Below are positions 14,219-21,734 of a stretch of 21,734 nucleotides of DNA, piece after piece. The stretch covers positions 1 through 21,734 of the forward strand of contig UQLZ01000040.1 of the NCBI GenBank assembly GCA_900541935.1, read 5' to 3'. A program made the translations under genes and the position numbers. The notes beneath the pieces are model-generated. The model did not search any database and was not told the DNA's origin. It saw only the letters and a program-made list of their open reading frames with translations. This stretch comes from an uncultured Prevotellaceae bacterium (GTDB taxonomy: Bacteria; Bacteroidota; Bacteroidia; Bacteroidales; Muribaculaceae). Within the stretch, counting starts at the first letter, position 1, and each line of letters starts with the position of its first letter.

Positions 14219-16294
14219 TTAATAGAAATTAATCAAGTCATTTTCAATATCCTTACCTTCTTTAAGGATATCAAGAGCCATACGAGACACTGCTGCAGAA
14301 CCGTAAGTTGCCGCAAATCTCTGTGACAGTTGCTCTTGTGTCATTGCTGAACTTGATTTTTCTTTCTTAACAACTTTGTAAACGAATACGCCGTTTTCTC
14401 CCTTTACAGGGCCAACGAACTTACCTTCTGCTGCGTATGGTGCAACACCATTCAAAGCCGGCTCAACACCGCCTACAACTGGAATAAAGTCTTGTCCGAA
14501 TGTAACGACTACTGCTGTATCTACTGGCGCGTTCATCAATGTCGAGAATGCTGCCAAATCTGATGCCTTACCATTGCATTTTGCAAGAAGGGCTTCCGCT
14601 TTCTTGCTGTTTCTTGCCTTTCTTTCAACCTCCATCTTCACGAATGGATCTGAAAGTGGCATATAACCAGCTGGAATAATTTCATCAAGACAATAAGCAA
14701 TCATTTTGTCATTTCCTTCCTTGTCATAGACTGGAGAAACGGCACCTGCTTCTGCACCAAACGCCCATTGAACACCCTTACGAGTTGACTCAATTCTGTT
14801 TACTTGAGGCTGGTCCTTTGAAATAGTGGCTTGCATTGGTTGATACCCTGACTTAACAGCGTTTTCAACAAATGTTGCACTTGTATTGTTTGTGTTAATA
14901 TAAGTCTGAAGACCTGAACGCAAATTGTCAATTGTTTCTTCACTTGGGAAAACCTTATATGACACTTCTGCAATATCAAACATTGCCTTAGGAGCCTTCT
15001 TTTCACTCACCTTATATATAAGGGCTCCGTTATCATTACTGTCAAGAATGAAATATTCCTTATCTGCTGCAAGGATTTTTGCCTTTGCTTCTTTTGACTT
15101 GTCATCTGCTCCCAATTGCATCAAGTTCATCCACATGTCTTCTTGACCAACTGCAACCTTATTGTCTGCAACCTCAGCAAATGGCTTGCCTGATTTGAGC
15201 AAGTTTAGGACTGAATCCTGAACCGCCTTTGCTCCTTGAACTTGCAACATGCTAACTTTAACAGAGTCAACATCCATCTTCTTTGCAAGAAGTTTTGTAA
15301 CTGAATGGACATCACCACGGAACGCTCTTTCAGAAACTGCTTCCGCATCTGACTTTGCAAGGAAATCTGCTGTTGCTTTGTCAACATCTGACAAGCGAAC
15401 TGTCTTTTGGGCAACGCTAACATCACCGTATTTTACTCTTACTGCATCAATACCTTGTGTGCTGCGAAGCATTGAATCAACACTTGCAAACATTTTTGTT
15501 GCTGCTGACAAGTCTTCAACAGACGGAGCAATATCTACTGCAATATAATGAACTTTTCTTAACTCTTGATCAACCTCGAAGTTTTTCTTCTCCTCGTTAT
15601 AACAAGCCTTAAGTTCTTCTTCCGATACAGGATAGTCCTTATCTTCCAATGAAGAGTAACGAACATTCACCATATCTACTGTAGATGCATTTGACATTTC
15701 CTCAGCAACAGCCATTTTATCCAAATCATTAGCCTGAATTGCTCCTGCTAAAAGAACGCCAAGTTTTTGATATTTTAATGAGTTAACGACTTGCTCTTCC
15801 ATCTTCAACCATTGGGCACGCAATTCTGCGACTTGCTCTGCTGGAACGTTGAACTTACCCGGATTGAAAATCAATTCGTGCAACTGTGCCGGTGATTCCA
15901 TACCCATTTGCTGTGCGAATTGTACAATTTGATAGTTTGCAGTCTTACCTGTCATTGCTTCAGTAACTTCTGCATCTGTAACTTCCAAATTAAGAGCCTC
16001 TACTTCTTCGCCCATCAAATGCTCGCTAATCATTTCTTCAAGCACTTGATTTTGAACCAATGCAGGGTCAACTTTTTGGTTATTGTTCATAATTTGCTGA
16101 TTAGCCTCTTCATAACGACGCTGGAAATCAACAATACTGATTTTTGTACCGTCAACATTTGCTACGGTAGTGCCTGCCCCAAAGAAAGAGCGGCCTGAGT
16201 TCAAGAAGTCTCCGATGATAAACGCCAAAAGCGCAACACCGATGACAACGAGTAACATCACTGATTTACTCCTAATTTTCTCTAATGCTGCCAT
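14219..16294 (-). CDS. ppiD: PpiD/SurA-like periplasmic folding factor
   Basis: 691 aa. Residues 11-30 form a single membrane helix after a short positive N-terminus, so the rest faces the periplasm. A SurA-N-like region follows (about 44-200), beginning with NVDGTKISIVDFQRRYEE, the usual opening of this family. A parvulin-like section lies around 343-440 (LLKSGKPFAEVAD) but lacks the sharp HIL and QGGDLG-type signatures, so isomerase activity is doubtful. A second conserved stretch sits near the C-terminus. The likely role is as a membrane-anchored chaperone for outer-membrane and secreted proteins, such as the barrels in this window. It has its own promoter and terminator and is monocistronic. 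The ATG at 16294 is well placed before the membrane helix. Confidence 0.88.
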   Translation of the reverse strand: MAALEKIRSKSVMLLVVIGVALLAFIIGDFLNSGRSFFGAGTTVANVDGTKISIVDFQRRYEEANQQIMNNNQKVDPALVQNQVLEEMISEHLMGEEVEALNLEVTDAEVTEAMTGKTANYQIVQFAQQMGMESPAQLHELIFNPGKFNVPAEQVAELRAQWLKMEEQVVNSLKYQKLGVLLAGAIQANDLDKMAVAEEMSNASTVDMVNVRYSSLEDKDYPVSEEELKACYNEEKKNFEVDQELRKVHYIAVDIAPSVEDLSAATKMFASVDSMLRSTQGIDAVRVKYGDVSVAQKTVRLSDVDKATADFLAKSDAEAVSERAFRGDVHSVTKLLAKKMDVDSVKVSMLQVQGAKAVQDSVLNLLKSGKPFAEVADNKVAVGQEDMWMNLMQLGADDKSKEAKAKILAADKEYFILDSNDNGALIYKVSEKKAPKAMFDIAEVSYKVFPSEETIDNLRSGLQTYINTNNTSATFVENAVKSGYQPMQATISKDQPQVNRIESTRKGVQWAFGAEAGAVSPVYDKEGNDKMIAYCLDEIIPAGYMPLSDPFVKMEVERKARNSKKAEALLAKCNGKASDLAAFSTLMNAPVDTAVVVTFGQDFIPVVGGVEPALNGVAPYAAEGKFVGPVKGENGVFVYKVVKKEKSSSAMTQEQLSQRFAATYGSAAVSRMALDILKEGKDIENDLINFY

Positions 16295-16335
16295 TTATTT
16301 TTAGTTTTTTTGTTTTCTTTTTTATTTATAGCACG

Positions 16336-16366
16336 CAAAGATAACGAAAAACAACAACAATGCAAA
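16336..16366 (-). promoter_or_regulatory. Promoter of the PpiD-like gene
   Basis: On the minus strand TTTG (16366-16363), a 19-nt spacer and TATCTTTG (16343-16336) give a full match to the Bacteroidota consensus. Predicted start near 16329, leader about 35 nt. Confidence 0.78.
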
Positions 16367-16514
16367 ACCTAATAAGATTTTTCATTTTATTTGTTACATT
16401 TTGCTATTATAATTTAGAATATCAAATAGATAAACATGTTTTACAACATAAATCCACATATTTTTTGGCATTTTGCTAATCCTATTTATATATAAGAAGA
16501 TAGTATGCATCACG

Positions 16515-16549
16515 TTTGTTGGCACTTTGGAATATAATTTGTAATTTTG
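16515..16549 (+). promoter_or_regulatory. Promoter of gltX-waaA-aroK
   Basis: TAATTTTG at 16542-16549 is an exact -7 box; the nearest TTTG with plausible spacing is at 16515-16518 (23 nt). The predicted start near 16556 leaves a 16-nt leader. Confidence 0.62.
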
Positions 16550-16571
16550 TGCGATTTTTAATAGACAAAAG

Positions 16572-18098
16572 ATGGAAAGAAAAGTACGCGTACGTTTTGC
16601 CCCGTCTCCTACGGGACCATTGCACATAGGCGGTGTTCGCACTGCATTGTTTAACTACCTCTTTGCTCGCCGTCACGGCGGTGAAATAATTCTGCGCATT
16701 GAGGATACTGACTCTAACCGCTTTGTTCCTGGTGCTGAGGAATATATCAACGAGGCTTTCGCTTGGCTGGGAATTTCTTTTGACGAAGGCGTTAGAGAAG
16801 GCGGCAATTTCGGTCCATACAAGCAATCACAACGTCGCGATATATATAGAACTTACGTTAAGCAACTGCTCGACAACGGCAAAGCATATATTGCTTTCGA
16901 CACTCCAGAAGAACTGGATGCCAAAAGAGCGGAAATCGCTAACTTCCAATATGACGCTAAGACTCGCGGCATGATGAGAAACTCTTTGACCATGAGCGAA
17001 GAGGAAGTTAAATCACTTATCGATGCTGGCGAGAAATATGTTGTCCGCTTCTTGATTGAACCAAATAGAGACGTTGTCGTTAACGACCTTGTTCGCGGAA
17101 ACGTTACTATCAATTCGTCTATTCTTGACGATAAGGTTCTTTACAAATCTGCCGATGACCTTCCTACTTACCACTTGGCAAATATCGTTGATGACCACTT
17201 GATGGAAATCACTCACGTTATCCGTGGTGAGGAATGGCTTCCGTCTGCACCTTTGCACGTACTTCTCTACGAAGCATTTGGCTGGGCTGACACTATGCCG
17301 GCTTTCGTTCACCTTCCTCTATTGCTCAAACCAGACGGAAAAGGCAAATTGAGCAAGCGTGACGGTGACCGCCTTGGATTCCCTGTTTTCCCTCTTGAAT
17401 GGCACGACCCTAAGAGCGGTGAAATTTCTTCAGGATACCGCGAATCCGGATACTTGCCTCAAGCAGTTATCAATTTCCTTGCACTTCTTGGCTGGAATCC
17501 AGGTGATGATCAGGAAATCATGTCAATGGACGAACTTATCAGCAAATTCTCTTTCGAGCATTGCTCTAAGGCAGGTGCCAAATTTGACTTCGAGAAAGGC
17601 AAATGGTTCAACCACAAATATTTGCAAGAAATGTCAGATGCAGACCTTGCAAAACTATTCGCTCCTATCCTTGCTGAACACGGACACGCTGATGCAGATC
17701 TGGAAACTGTTGCGCGCATCGTTGCGCTCGTCAAAGGCAGAATCAACTTCGTTAAAGACCTTTGGGACCAATCTAAGTTCTTCTTCGAAGCACCACAATC
17801 ATATAACGAAAAGGACGTTCGCAAACGCTGGAAAGAGGGAACTGCTGAAATTATGGGCGAATTAATCACAGTTCTTGAAAGCATTGAAGACTTCACTTCT
17901 GCTCCTTCAGAAAAAATCGTTCTCGATTGGATTGCTTCCAAAGAATATCATCTTGGAAACGTTATGAACGCATTCCGACTAACAGTTGTTGGAGAATGTA
18001 AAGGTCCTCACATGTTTGACATAACTGAAATCCTTGGAAAAGAGGAAACTGTCAAACGTATAAAACAAGGTATTGAGCAAATCCATCTTGCAGAATAA
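16572..18098 (+). CDS. gltX: Glutamyl-tRNA synthetase
   Basis: Class I synthetase that charges tRNA-Glu. The ATP-binding HIGH-type motif is His-Ile-Gly-Gly at residues 18-21 after FAPSPTGPL, and the KMSKS-type loop is Lys259-Leu-Ser-Lys-Arg263. RIEDTDSNR and GEEWLPSAPLH are further family marks. At 508 aa its length is normal, and the ATG at 16572 directly precedes the first strand. The codons look selected for high expression compared with waaA and aroK downstream. waaA begins 20 nt after its stop. Confidence 0.97.
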   Translation: MERKVRVRFAPSPTGPLHIGGVRTALFNYLFARRHGGEIILRIEDTDSNRFVPGAEEYINEAFAWLGISFDEGVREGGNFGPYKQSQRRDIYRTYVKQLLDNGKAYIAFDTPEELDAKRAEIANFQYDAKTRGMMRNSLTMSEEEVKSLIDAGEKYVVRFLIEPNRDVVVNDLVRGNVTINSSILDDKVLYKSADDLPTYHLANIVDDHLMEITHVIRGEEWLPSAPLHVLLYEAFGWADTMPAFVHLPLLLKPDGKGKLSKRDGDRLGFPVFPLEWHDPKSGEISSGYRESGYLPQAVINFLALLGWNPGDDQEIMSMDELISKFSFEHCSKAGAKFDFEKGKWFNHKYLQEMSDADLAKLFAPILAEHGHADADLETVARIVALVKGRINFVKDLWDQSKFFFEAPQSYNEKDVRKRWKEGTAEIMGELITVLESIEDFTSAPSEKIVLDWIASKEYHLGNVMNAFRLTVVGECKGPHMFDITEILGKEETVKRIKQGIEQIHLAE

Positions 18099-18118
18099 AT
18101 ATTGCTGAATTTGTAGAA

Positions 18119-19345
18119 ATGAACTTTGTCTATAATACCGCTATACGTCTTTATTCTTTCGGGGCAAAGGTTTTTGCCCTGAAAGACAAAAAGGCGAGCC
18201 TGATGATTTCCGGTCAGAAGAAGACGATGGAAATCCTCCGAAATGAGATAGACCCTAACGATAAATACGTGTGGATTCATGTTTCCTCATTAGGAGAATT
18301 CGAACAAGGAAGACCTCTTATCGAGATGATTAAGAGGGAAAATCCCAATCAGAAAATACTATTGACATTCTTCTCTCCTTCCGGTTACGAAGTTTGCAAA
18401 AACTACCAGTTGGCAGACACTATCTGCTACCTGCCATTCGACACACCTTCTAAAGTCAAAAAATTTCTTGATGCGGTAAATATCGACAAAGCAATTTTCG
18501 TTAAGTATGAATTTTGGGGCAATTACTTGTCTCAACTAAAAAAGCGCGGCATACCGACATACATTATATCTGCAATTTTCCGTCCAACCCAGATGTTTTT
18601 CAAGCCTTACGGCGGCATGTTCCGCAAAATGCTGAACTGCTACGATAAAATTTTTGTTCAGGACAAGGAGTCGCAAGACCTGCTTGCCTCTATCGGCGTG
18701 ACGAATGTTGATATATGCGGAGATACTCGTTTTGACAGAGTTACCGACATTCTCGAGAATAAAGTTGACCTGCCTATTGTTGAAACTTTTACAAGAAGCC
18801 AATATACACTTTTTGTAGGCAGTTCATGGCAACCTGATGAGGATTTCATCATTCCTTTCTTCAATAGCCATCCTGAAATGAAAATGGTTATTGCTCCCCA
18901 CGAAATTTCAGAAGAAAGAATAAACGGGATTTTGGCGAAGATAAAGCGTCCTGTTGCCCTATATACGAAATCAACCCCGGAAAGTGCAGCAGATGCCGAC
19001 TGCCTTATCATTGACTGCTTTGGAATTCTTTCCAAAAGTTACCGTTTCGCAACAGTCGTTTATGTTGGCGGAGGATTTGGCGTTGGCATTCACAATATCA
19101 ATGAGGCTGCGGTTTATGGCGTTCCTGTTATATTCGGACCAAAATACCACAAATTCAAAGAGGCTCGTGACCTTATAAAACTTGAAGGCGCTTTCTGTGT
19201 AAACAACGCAAAAGAATATTCAGAAATTATGGACAAACTGATTTCTGATGGAAACTTCCTTGCAAAACACGGTGAAATTGCCGGCGATTACATAAAGAAG
19301 CACCTCGGTGCCACAAAAAAAATATTCGCTCAAATATTCAAGTAA
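18119..19345 (+). CDS. waaA: Kdo transferase WaaA (KdtA)
   Basis: Adds 3-deoxy-D-manno-octulosonic acid (Kdo) to lipid A precursor at the inner face of the cytoplasmic membrane, so this organism makes a Kdo-containing lipopolysaccharide. The GT-B fold enzyme shows the N-terminal catalytic base Glu60 in HVSSLGEFEQGRP and the C-terminal sugar-nucleotide region GGGFGVGIHNINEAAVYGVPVIFGP. The N-terminal 20 residues form an amphipathic or hydrophobic anchor. At 408 aa the length is typical for Bacteroidota. Whether it adds one or more Kdo residues cannot be read from the sequence. Its stop overlaps the aroK start (TAATG). Confidence 0.95.
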   Translation: MNFVYNTAIRLYSFGAKVFALKDKKASLMISGQKKTMEILRNEIDPNDKYVWIHVSSLGEFEQGRPLIEMIKRENPNQKILLTFFSPSGYEVCKNYQLADTICYLPFDTPSKVKKFLDAVNIDKAIFVKYEFWGNYLSQLKKRGIPTYIISAIFRPTQMFFKPYGGMFRKMLNCYDKIFVQDKESQDLLASIGVTNVDICGDTRFDRVTDILENKVDLPIVETFTRSQYTLFVGSSWQPDEDFIIPFFNSHPEMKMVIAPHEISEERINGILAKIKRPVALYTKSTPESAADADCLIIDCFGILSKSYRFATVVYVGGGFGVGIHNINEAAVYGVPVIFGPKYHKFKEARDLIKLEGAFCVNNAKEYSEIMDKLISDGNFLAKHGEIAGDYIKKHLGATKKIFAQIFK

Positions 19346-19899
19346 TGAAACCTGTTTTCCTCATAGGATATATGGGGTCGGGCAAAACCACCCTCGGACG
19401 TGCTCTCTCCAAAGAGATGGAGTGCGACTTTATCGACCTTGACAACTTTATAGAGGGGAGGTTTCGCAAAACAATAAAGGACATATTTGCCGAAAAAGGA
19501 GAAGAGGGCTTCCGCAAAATAGAGCATAATCTCTTAGAGGAGGTTTCTGAGTTTCAAGATGTCATAATCGCTTGCGGCGGAGGTACGCCGTGCCACTACA
19601 ACAATATGGACATTATGAACTCCAGCGGACTGGCAATATACCTTACAACACCAACAAGCGTACTTTTCTCTCGGCTCTCACGACCCCAGCACAAGGCTAA
19701 GCGGCCGATTATTGCAAATAAAACGGATGAGGAACTGAAATCATTCATTGAAAGAAATCTCATAGAGCGGGACCATTTCTACAATAAAGCAAAAATGAAA
19801 TTCGACGCCACCAAGATAGAAACGGCTGAAGAAACGATTGAAACGGCAAAAGAACTGGCTGATATAATAAAATCACAATTAGAGAAAGGCTCCGTTTAG
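19345..19899 (+). CDS. aroK: Shikimate kinase
   Basis: Phosphorylates shikimate at the 3-hydroxyl in aromatic amino-acid synthesis. The Walker A loop GYMGSGKTT lies at residues 8-16. The shikimate-binding residues Asp33, Arg57 and Gly78-80 (CGGGTP) are present, and the lid carries Arg120 in KAKRPII. At 184 aa it has the normal single-domain length. It is translated from an ATG that overlaps the waaA stop by one base, so the two are coupled. No strong terminator was seen after it; a weak GCC/GGC hairpin near 19912-19936 before TTTT is the only candidate. Confidence 0.96.
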   Translation: MKPVFLIGYMGSGKTTLGRALSKEMECDFIDLDNFIEGRFRKTIKDIFAEKGEEGFRKIEHNLLEEVSEFQDVIIACGGGTPCHYNNMDIMNSSGLAIYLTTPTSVLFSRLSRPQHKAKRPIIANKTDEELKSFIERNLIERDHFYNKAKMKFDATKIETAEETIETAKELADIIKSQLEKGSV

Positions 19900-19981
19900 T
19901 ATCAAATAATTGCCTATTTTTCTCTTTTATTGGCTTTTACGCACAAATTTCTCTCTGTTACAAAAATTTCAACGATAATAT

Positions 19982-20012
19982 TTTGTTCTTGAAATTTAAA
20001 TTCCTATTTTTG
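19982..20012 (+). promoter_or_regulatory. Promoter of the secreted modular protein
   Basis: TTTG at 19982-19985, exactly 19 nt, then TATTTTTG at 20005-20012: a consensus Bacteroidota promoter. Predicted start near 20019 and leader of about 26 nt. Its quality agrees with the strong codon bias of the gene. Confidence 0.8.
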
Positions 20013-20044
20013 TCAAAAACCTATAATTTAAAATTTTATACACT

Positions 20045-21610
20045 ATGAAGAAATTATTACTTTCTACTTTAGCATTAGTGGCTACAATGTTTGCTGCTAA
20101 CGCTGCTGAATCAACTTTTGATTGGGGCGCACAAGGCCTTACAAATGCTGAAGTCATTAATGGAAGAGAGTTCAAAACTCCAGAAGGCATCACTATTAAA
20201 ATCGACAAAGCAACAAGTTCATCAGACCCTGCATTTTATACTGCCGCACCTGCTTGTGCCAGAATGTATGCTGGTAACGTTATAACTTTCACAGCACCTT
20301 CTGGCGGCACTTTGACAAACATTGAATTTGGCTTGTCAACTTACACAAATTACAACATGCCTGACGGTGATGACGCATTCGTTGCATCATCTGGTACTTT
20401 CACATCAGACCCTACAACAACTTTCAAAGCAACTTGGACAGGTTCTGCTGAGACTGTAACTATTGAACTTAAAAACCAAAAGAACGCTGCTGGTAAAAAC
20501 CCGCAATTCCGCGCTTGCACTTACACTTTCACTTACACAGCAGGTGTTGAAACTGTTTGCGCAACTCCGAAATTCAGCATTGAAGACGGCAAGTACTACA
20601 CTACTCAATCTGTAGAAATCACATCTAACACTGACGGTGCTAAGATTATGTACACTCTTGACGGTGGTGCTGAAACTGAATACACTGCTCCTGTTGAAGT
20701 TGCTGGCACTGGCAAGCACGTTATCACTGCTAAGGCTGTTAAGGCTGGTTTGGAAGATTCTCAAATCGCTACTGCAAACATCGAAATCGCTGAACCAATC
20801 AAGGTTTTAAGCATCGACGACTTCAAGATGAACGGTGAAGCAGAAGCAGCAGGCACATACTTCGAATGGACTTTCCCTGTAACTGTTGTTAGACAAGTAA
20901 ACGTACCACAAACTTCAGGTGACAACAGAAACAACATCTTCGTTAAGGACGCTAACGACGACTACATGTTTATCTTTGGCTACGGTCTTACTGAATATGA
21001 AAACGGTGACGTTATCCCTGCTGGTGTTAAGGGTGAATACACTGTTTTCAACGGCCTTCCAGAAATGAAGAACCCGGTTCCTGCTTCATTGGCTCCTGCT
21101 ACTGAAAAGGGCGACTGCACTCCAGTTGTTATGACAACAACACAAGTAAGTGCTGCAGACCTTAACAAGATCATCTATCTTGACAACGTTACTTACAATG
21201 TTGTTGACAAGTCAAAAACATTCACAGATGGCACAACAGACCTTAACGTTTATTGGCAAAAAGGGTGGTTAGAAACAAGCCCAGAAACAGGCACAGTTCT
21301 TGACTGCATCGCTGCAGTTGCTACTTTCAACGGCAACCTTCAAGTTAACCCAATCGAGATCCTTGACGCTTCTGCAGAACCTGGACAAGGTAGCGTAGAA
21401 TCTGTTGACGCTGAAAACACAGTTATCGTTGCTAACGCAAACGGCATTGTTGTTACAGTTGCTAACGCTGAAACTGCTACAATCTTCAACGCTGCAGGTC
21501 AAGTTGTAAAGGCTGCTAACGTTGCTGCTGGCGAAACAAATATCAACGTTCCTGCTGGTTTCTACGTTGCTAAAGTTGGTAACAAAGTTGCTAAAGTTGT
21601 TGTTAGATAA
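20045..21610 (+). CDS. Secreted modular protein with T9SS-like C-terminal sorting domain
   Basis: 521 aa, not a known enzyme. Residues 1-20 are a Sec signal peptide ending Ala-Asn-Ala. Residues 22-165 are beta-rich and unassigned. Residues 172-248 resemble the chitobiase/hexosaminidase C-terminal (CHB_HEX_C) module: a TPKFS start, then VEITSNTDGAKIMYTLDGG and the closing KAVKAG. Residues 250-440 are another beta-rich, possibly OB-fold-like module. The last 65 residues (ATIFNAAGQVVKA, then the VPAGFYVAKV strand pair and a closing Lys-Val-Val-Val-Arg) look like the C-terminal domain recognised by type IX secretion, so the protein is probably exported across the outer membrane and attached to the surface or released. 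It has its own promoter and terminator. Codons are strongly biased to GCT, GTT, AAC and GAC, suggesting abundance. No catalytic residues are evident; a structural or binding role is possible. Confidence 0.85.
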   Translation: MKKLLLSTLALVATMFAANAAESTFDWGAQGLTNAEVINGREFKTPEGITIKIDKATSSSDPAFYTAAPACARMYAGNVITFTAPSGGTLTNIEFGLSTYTNYNMPDGDDAFVASSGTFTSDPTTTFKATWTGSAETVTIELKNQKNAAGKNPQFRACTYTFTYTAGVETVCATPKFSIEDGKYYTTQSVEITSNTDGAKIMYTLDGGAETEYTAPVEVAGTGKHVITAKAVKAGLEDSQIATANIEIAEPIKVLSIDDFKMNGEAEAAGTYFEWTFPVTVVRQVNVPQTSGDNRNNIFVKDANDDYMFIFGYGLTEYENGDVIPAGVKGEYTVFNGLPEMKNPVPASLAPATEKGDCTPVVMTTTQVSAADLNKIIYLDNVTYNVVDKSKTFTDGTTDLNVYWQKGWLETSPETGTVLDCIAAVATFNGNLQVNPIEILDASAEPGQGSVESVDAENTVIVANANGIVVTVANAETATIFNAAGQVVKAANVAAGETNINVPAGFYVAKVGNKVAKVVVR

Positions 21611-21629
21611 TAAATATCTCAACATATAA

Positions 21630-21663
21630 AAACAAAGGCTTCCGTTCGGAAGCCTTTGTTTTT
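21630..21663 (+). terminator. Strong Rho-independent terminator after the secreted protein
   Basis: A perfect 14-bp stem (AAACAAAGGCTTCC with GGAAGCCTTTGTTT) closes on a GTTC loop and runs into T. It lies 19 nt after the stop codon. Confidence 0.93.
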
Positions 21664-21698
21664 AATTAAAAATCAACCTATTAATCACTCAACTGTAG

Positions 21699-21719
21699 GG
21701 GTCGAAGTCCTTTCGACCC
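21699..21719. repeat. REP-like palindrome at the right edge
   Basis: GGGTCGAA and TTCGACCC form a perfect 8-bp stem around GTCCT, preceded by CTGTAG. There is no T-run, so it is not a terminator, and the preceding gene already has one. The form resembles extragenic palindromic repeats; only one copy is in the window. Confidence 0.45.
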
Positions 21720-21734
21720 GACCAGAATCATCAA

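Noticed and set aside
17359..17865. 168-codon plus-strand frame inside gltX
   Set aside because: It is an alternative frame of a fully conserved synthetase gene, with no start signals of its own.

Overview
The window looks like a chromosomal segment of a low-GC member of the Bacteroidales (phylum Bacteroidota). Three things point there: most intergenic regions carry the Bacteroidota sigma-factor signature (TTTG or TTG, about 19-20 nt, then TAnnTTTG); the gene order yceD-rpmF-fabH-era-der is, as I recall, typical of the group; and the last gene encodes a secreted protein with a C-terminal domain like the type IX secretion (T9SS) sorting tail. No tRNA, rRNA, CRISPR array, transposase or integrase gene was seen.

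Layout. Positions 1-3235 (+) hold a damaged or incomplete beta-barrel-like gene, then three tandem paralogous secreted beta-barrel proteins (222-226 aa). The two spacers between the paralogues are an almost identical repeat of about 150 bp containing terminator, promoter, leader and start codon. A bidirectional terminator at 3241-3285 separates this array from a minus-strand housekeeping operon: yceD, rpmF, fabH, era, der (7388 down to 3290), which covers large-ribosomal-subunit assembly, fatty-acid initiation and two ribosome-assembly GTPases. Upstream on the same strand is a second cluster: an unrecognised 218-aa protein, a Fic-domain protein and DNA polymerase I (12045 down to 7494). polA overlaps the fic stop by 11 nt.

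From 12165 the plus strand carries a polyprenyl diphosphate synthase coupled to rnhB. A 474-bp gene-free but structured region follows, then a minus-strand PpiD/SurA-like periplasmic folding factor. Divergent from that is gltX-waaA-aroK (glutamyl-tRNA synthetase, Kdo transferase, shikimate kinase). The window ends with a secreted modular protein, its strong terminator, and a REP-like palindrome at the right edge.

Most noteworthy: (1) all four expected 3'-5' exonuclease carboxylates of PolA are replaced, so it is predicted to lack proofreading while its 5'-nuclease and polymerase sites look intact; (2) the Fic protein has no inhibitory motif of its own, but the protein encoded 15 nt upstream has an exact match to it in its first 20 residues, a possible toxin-antitoxin pair wired into polA expression; (3) the barrel array has near-identical spacers but strongly diverged coding regions, the pattern of a diversifying surface-protein locus; (4) the rnhB-ppiD gap holds two hairpins and a 7-codon mini-ORF. 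Family assignments rest on motif recognition by eye; no database search was run.
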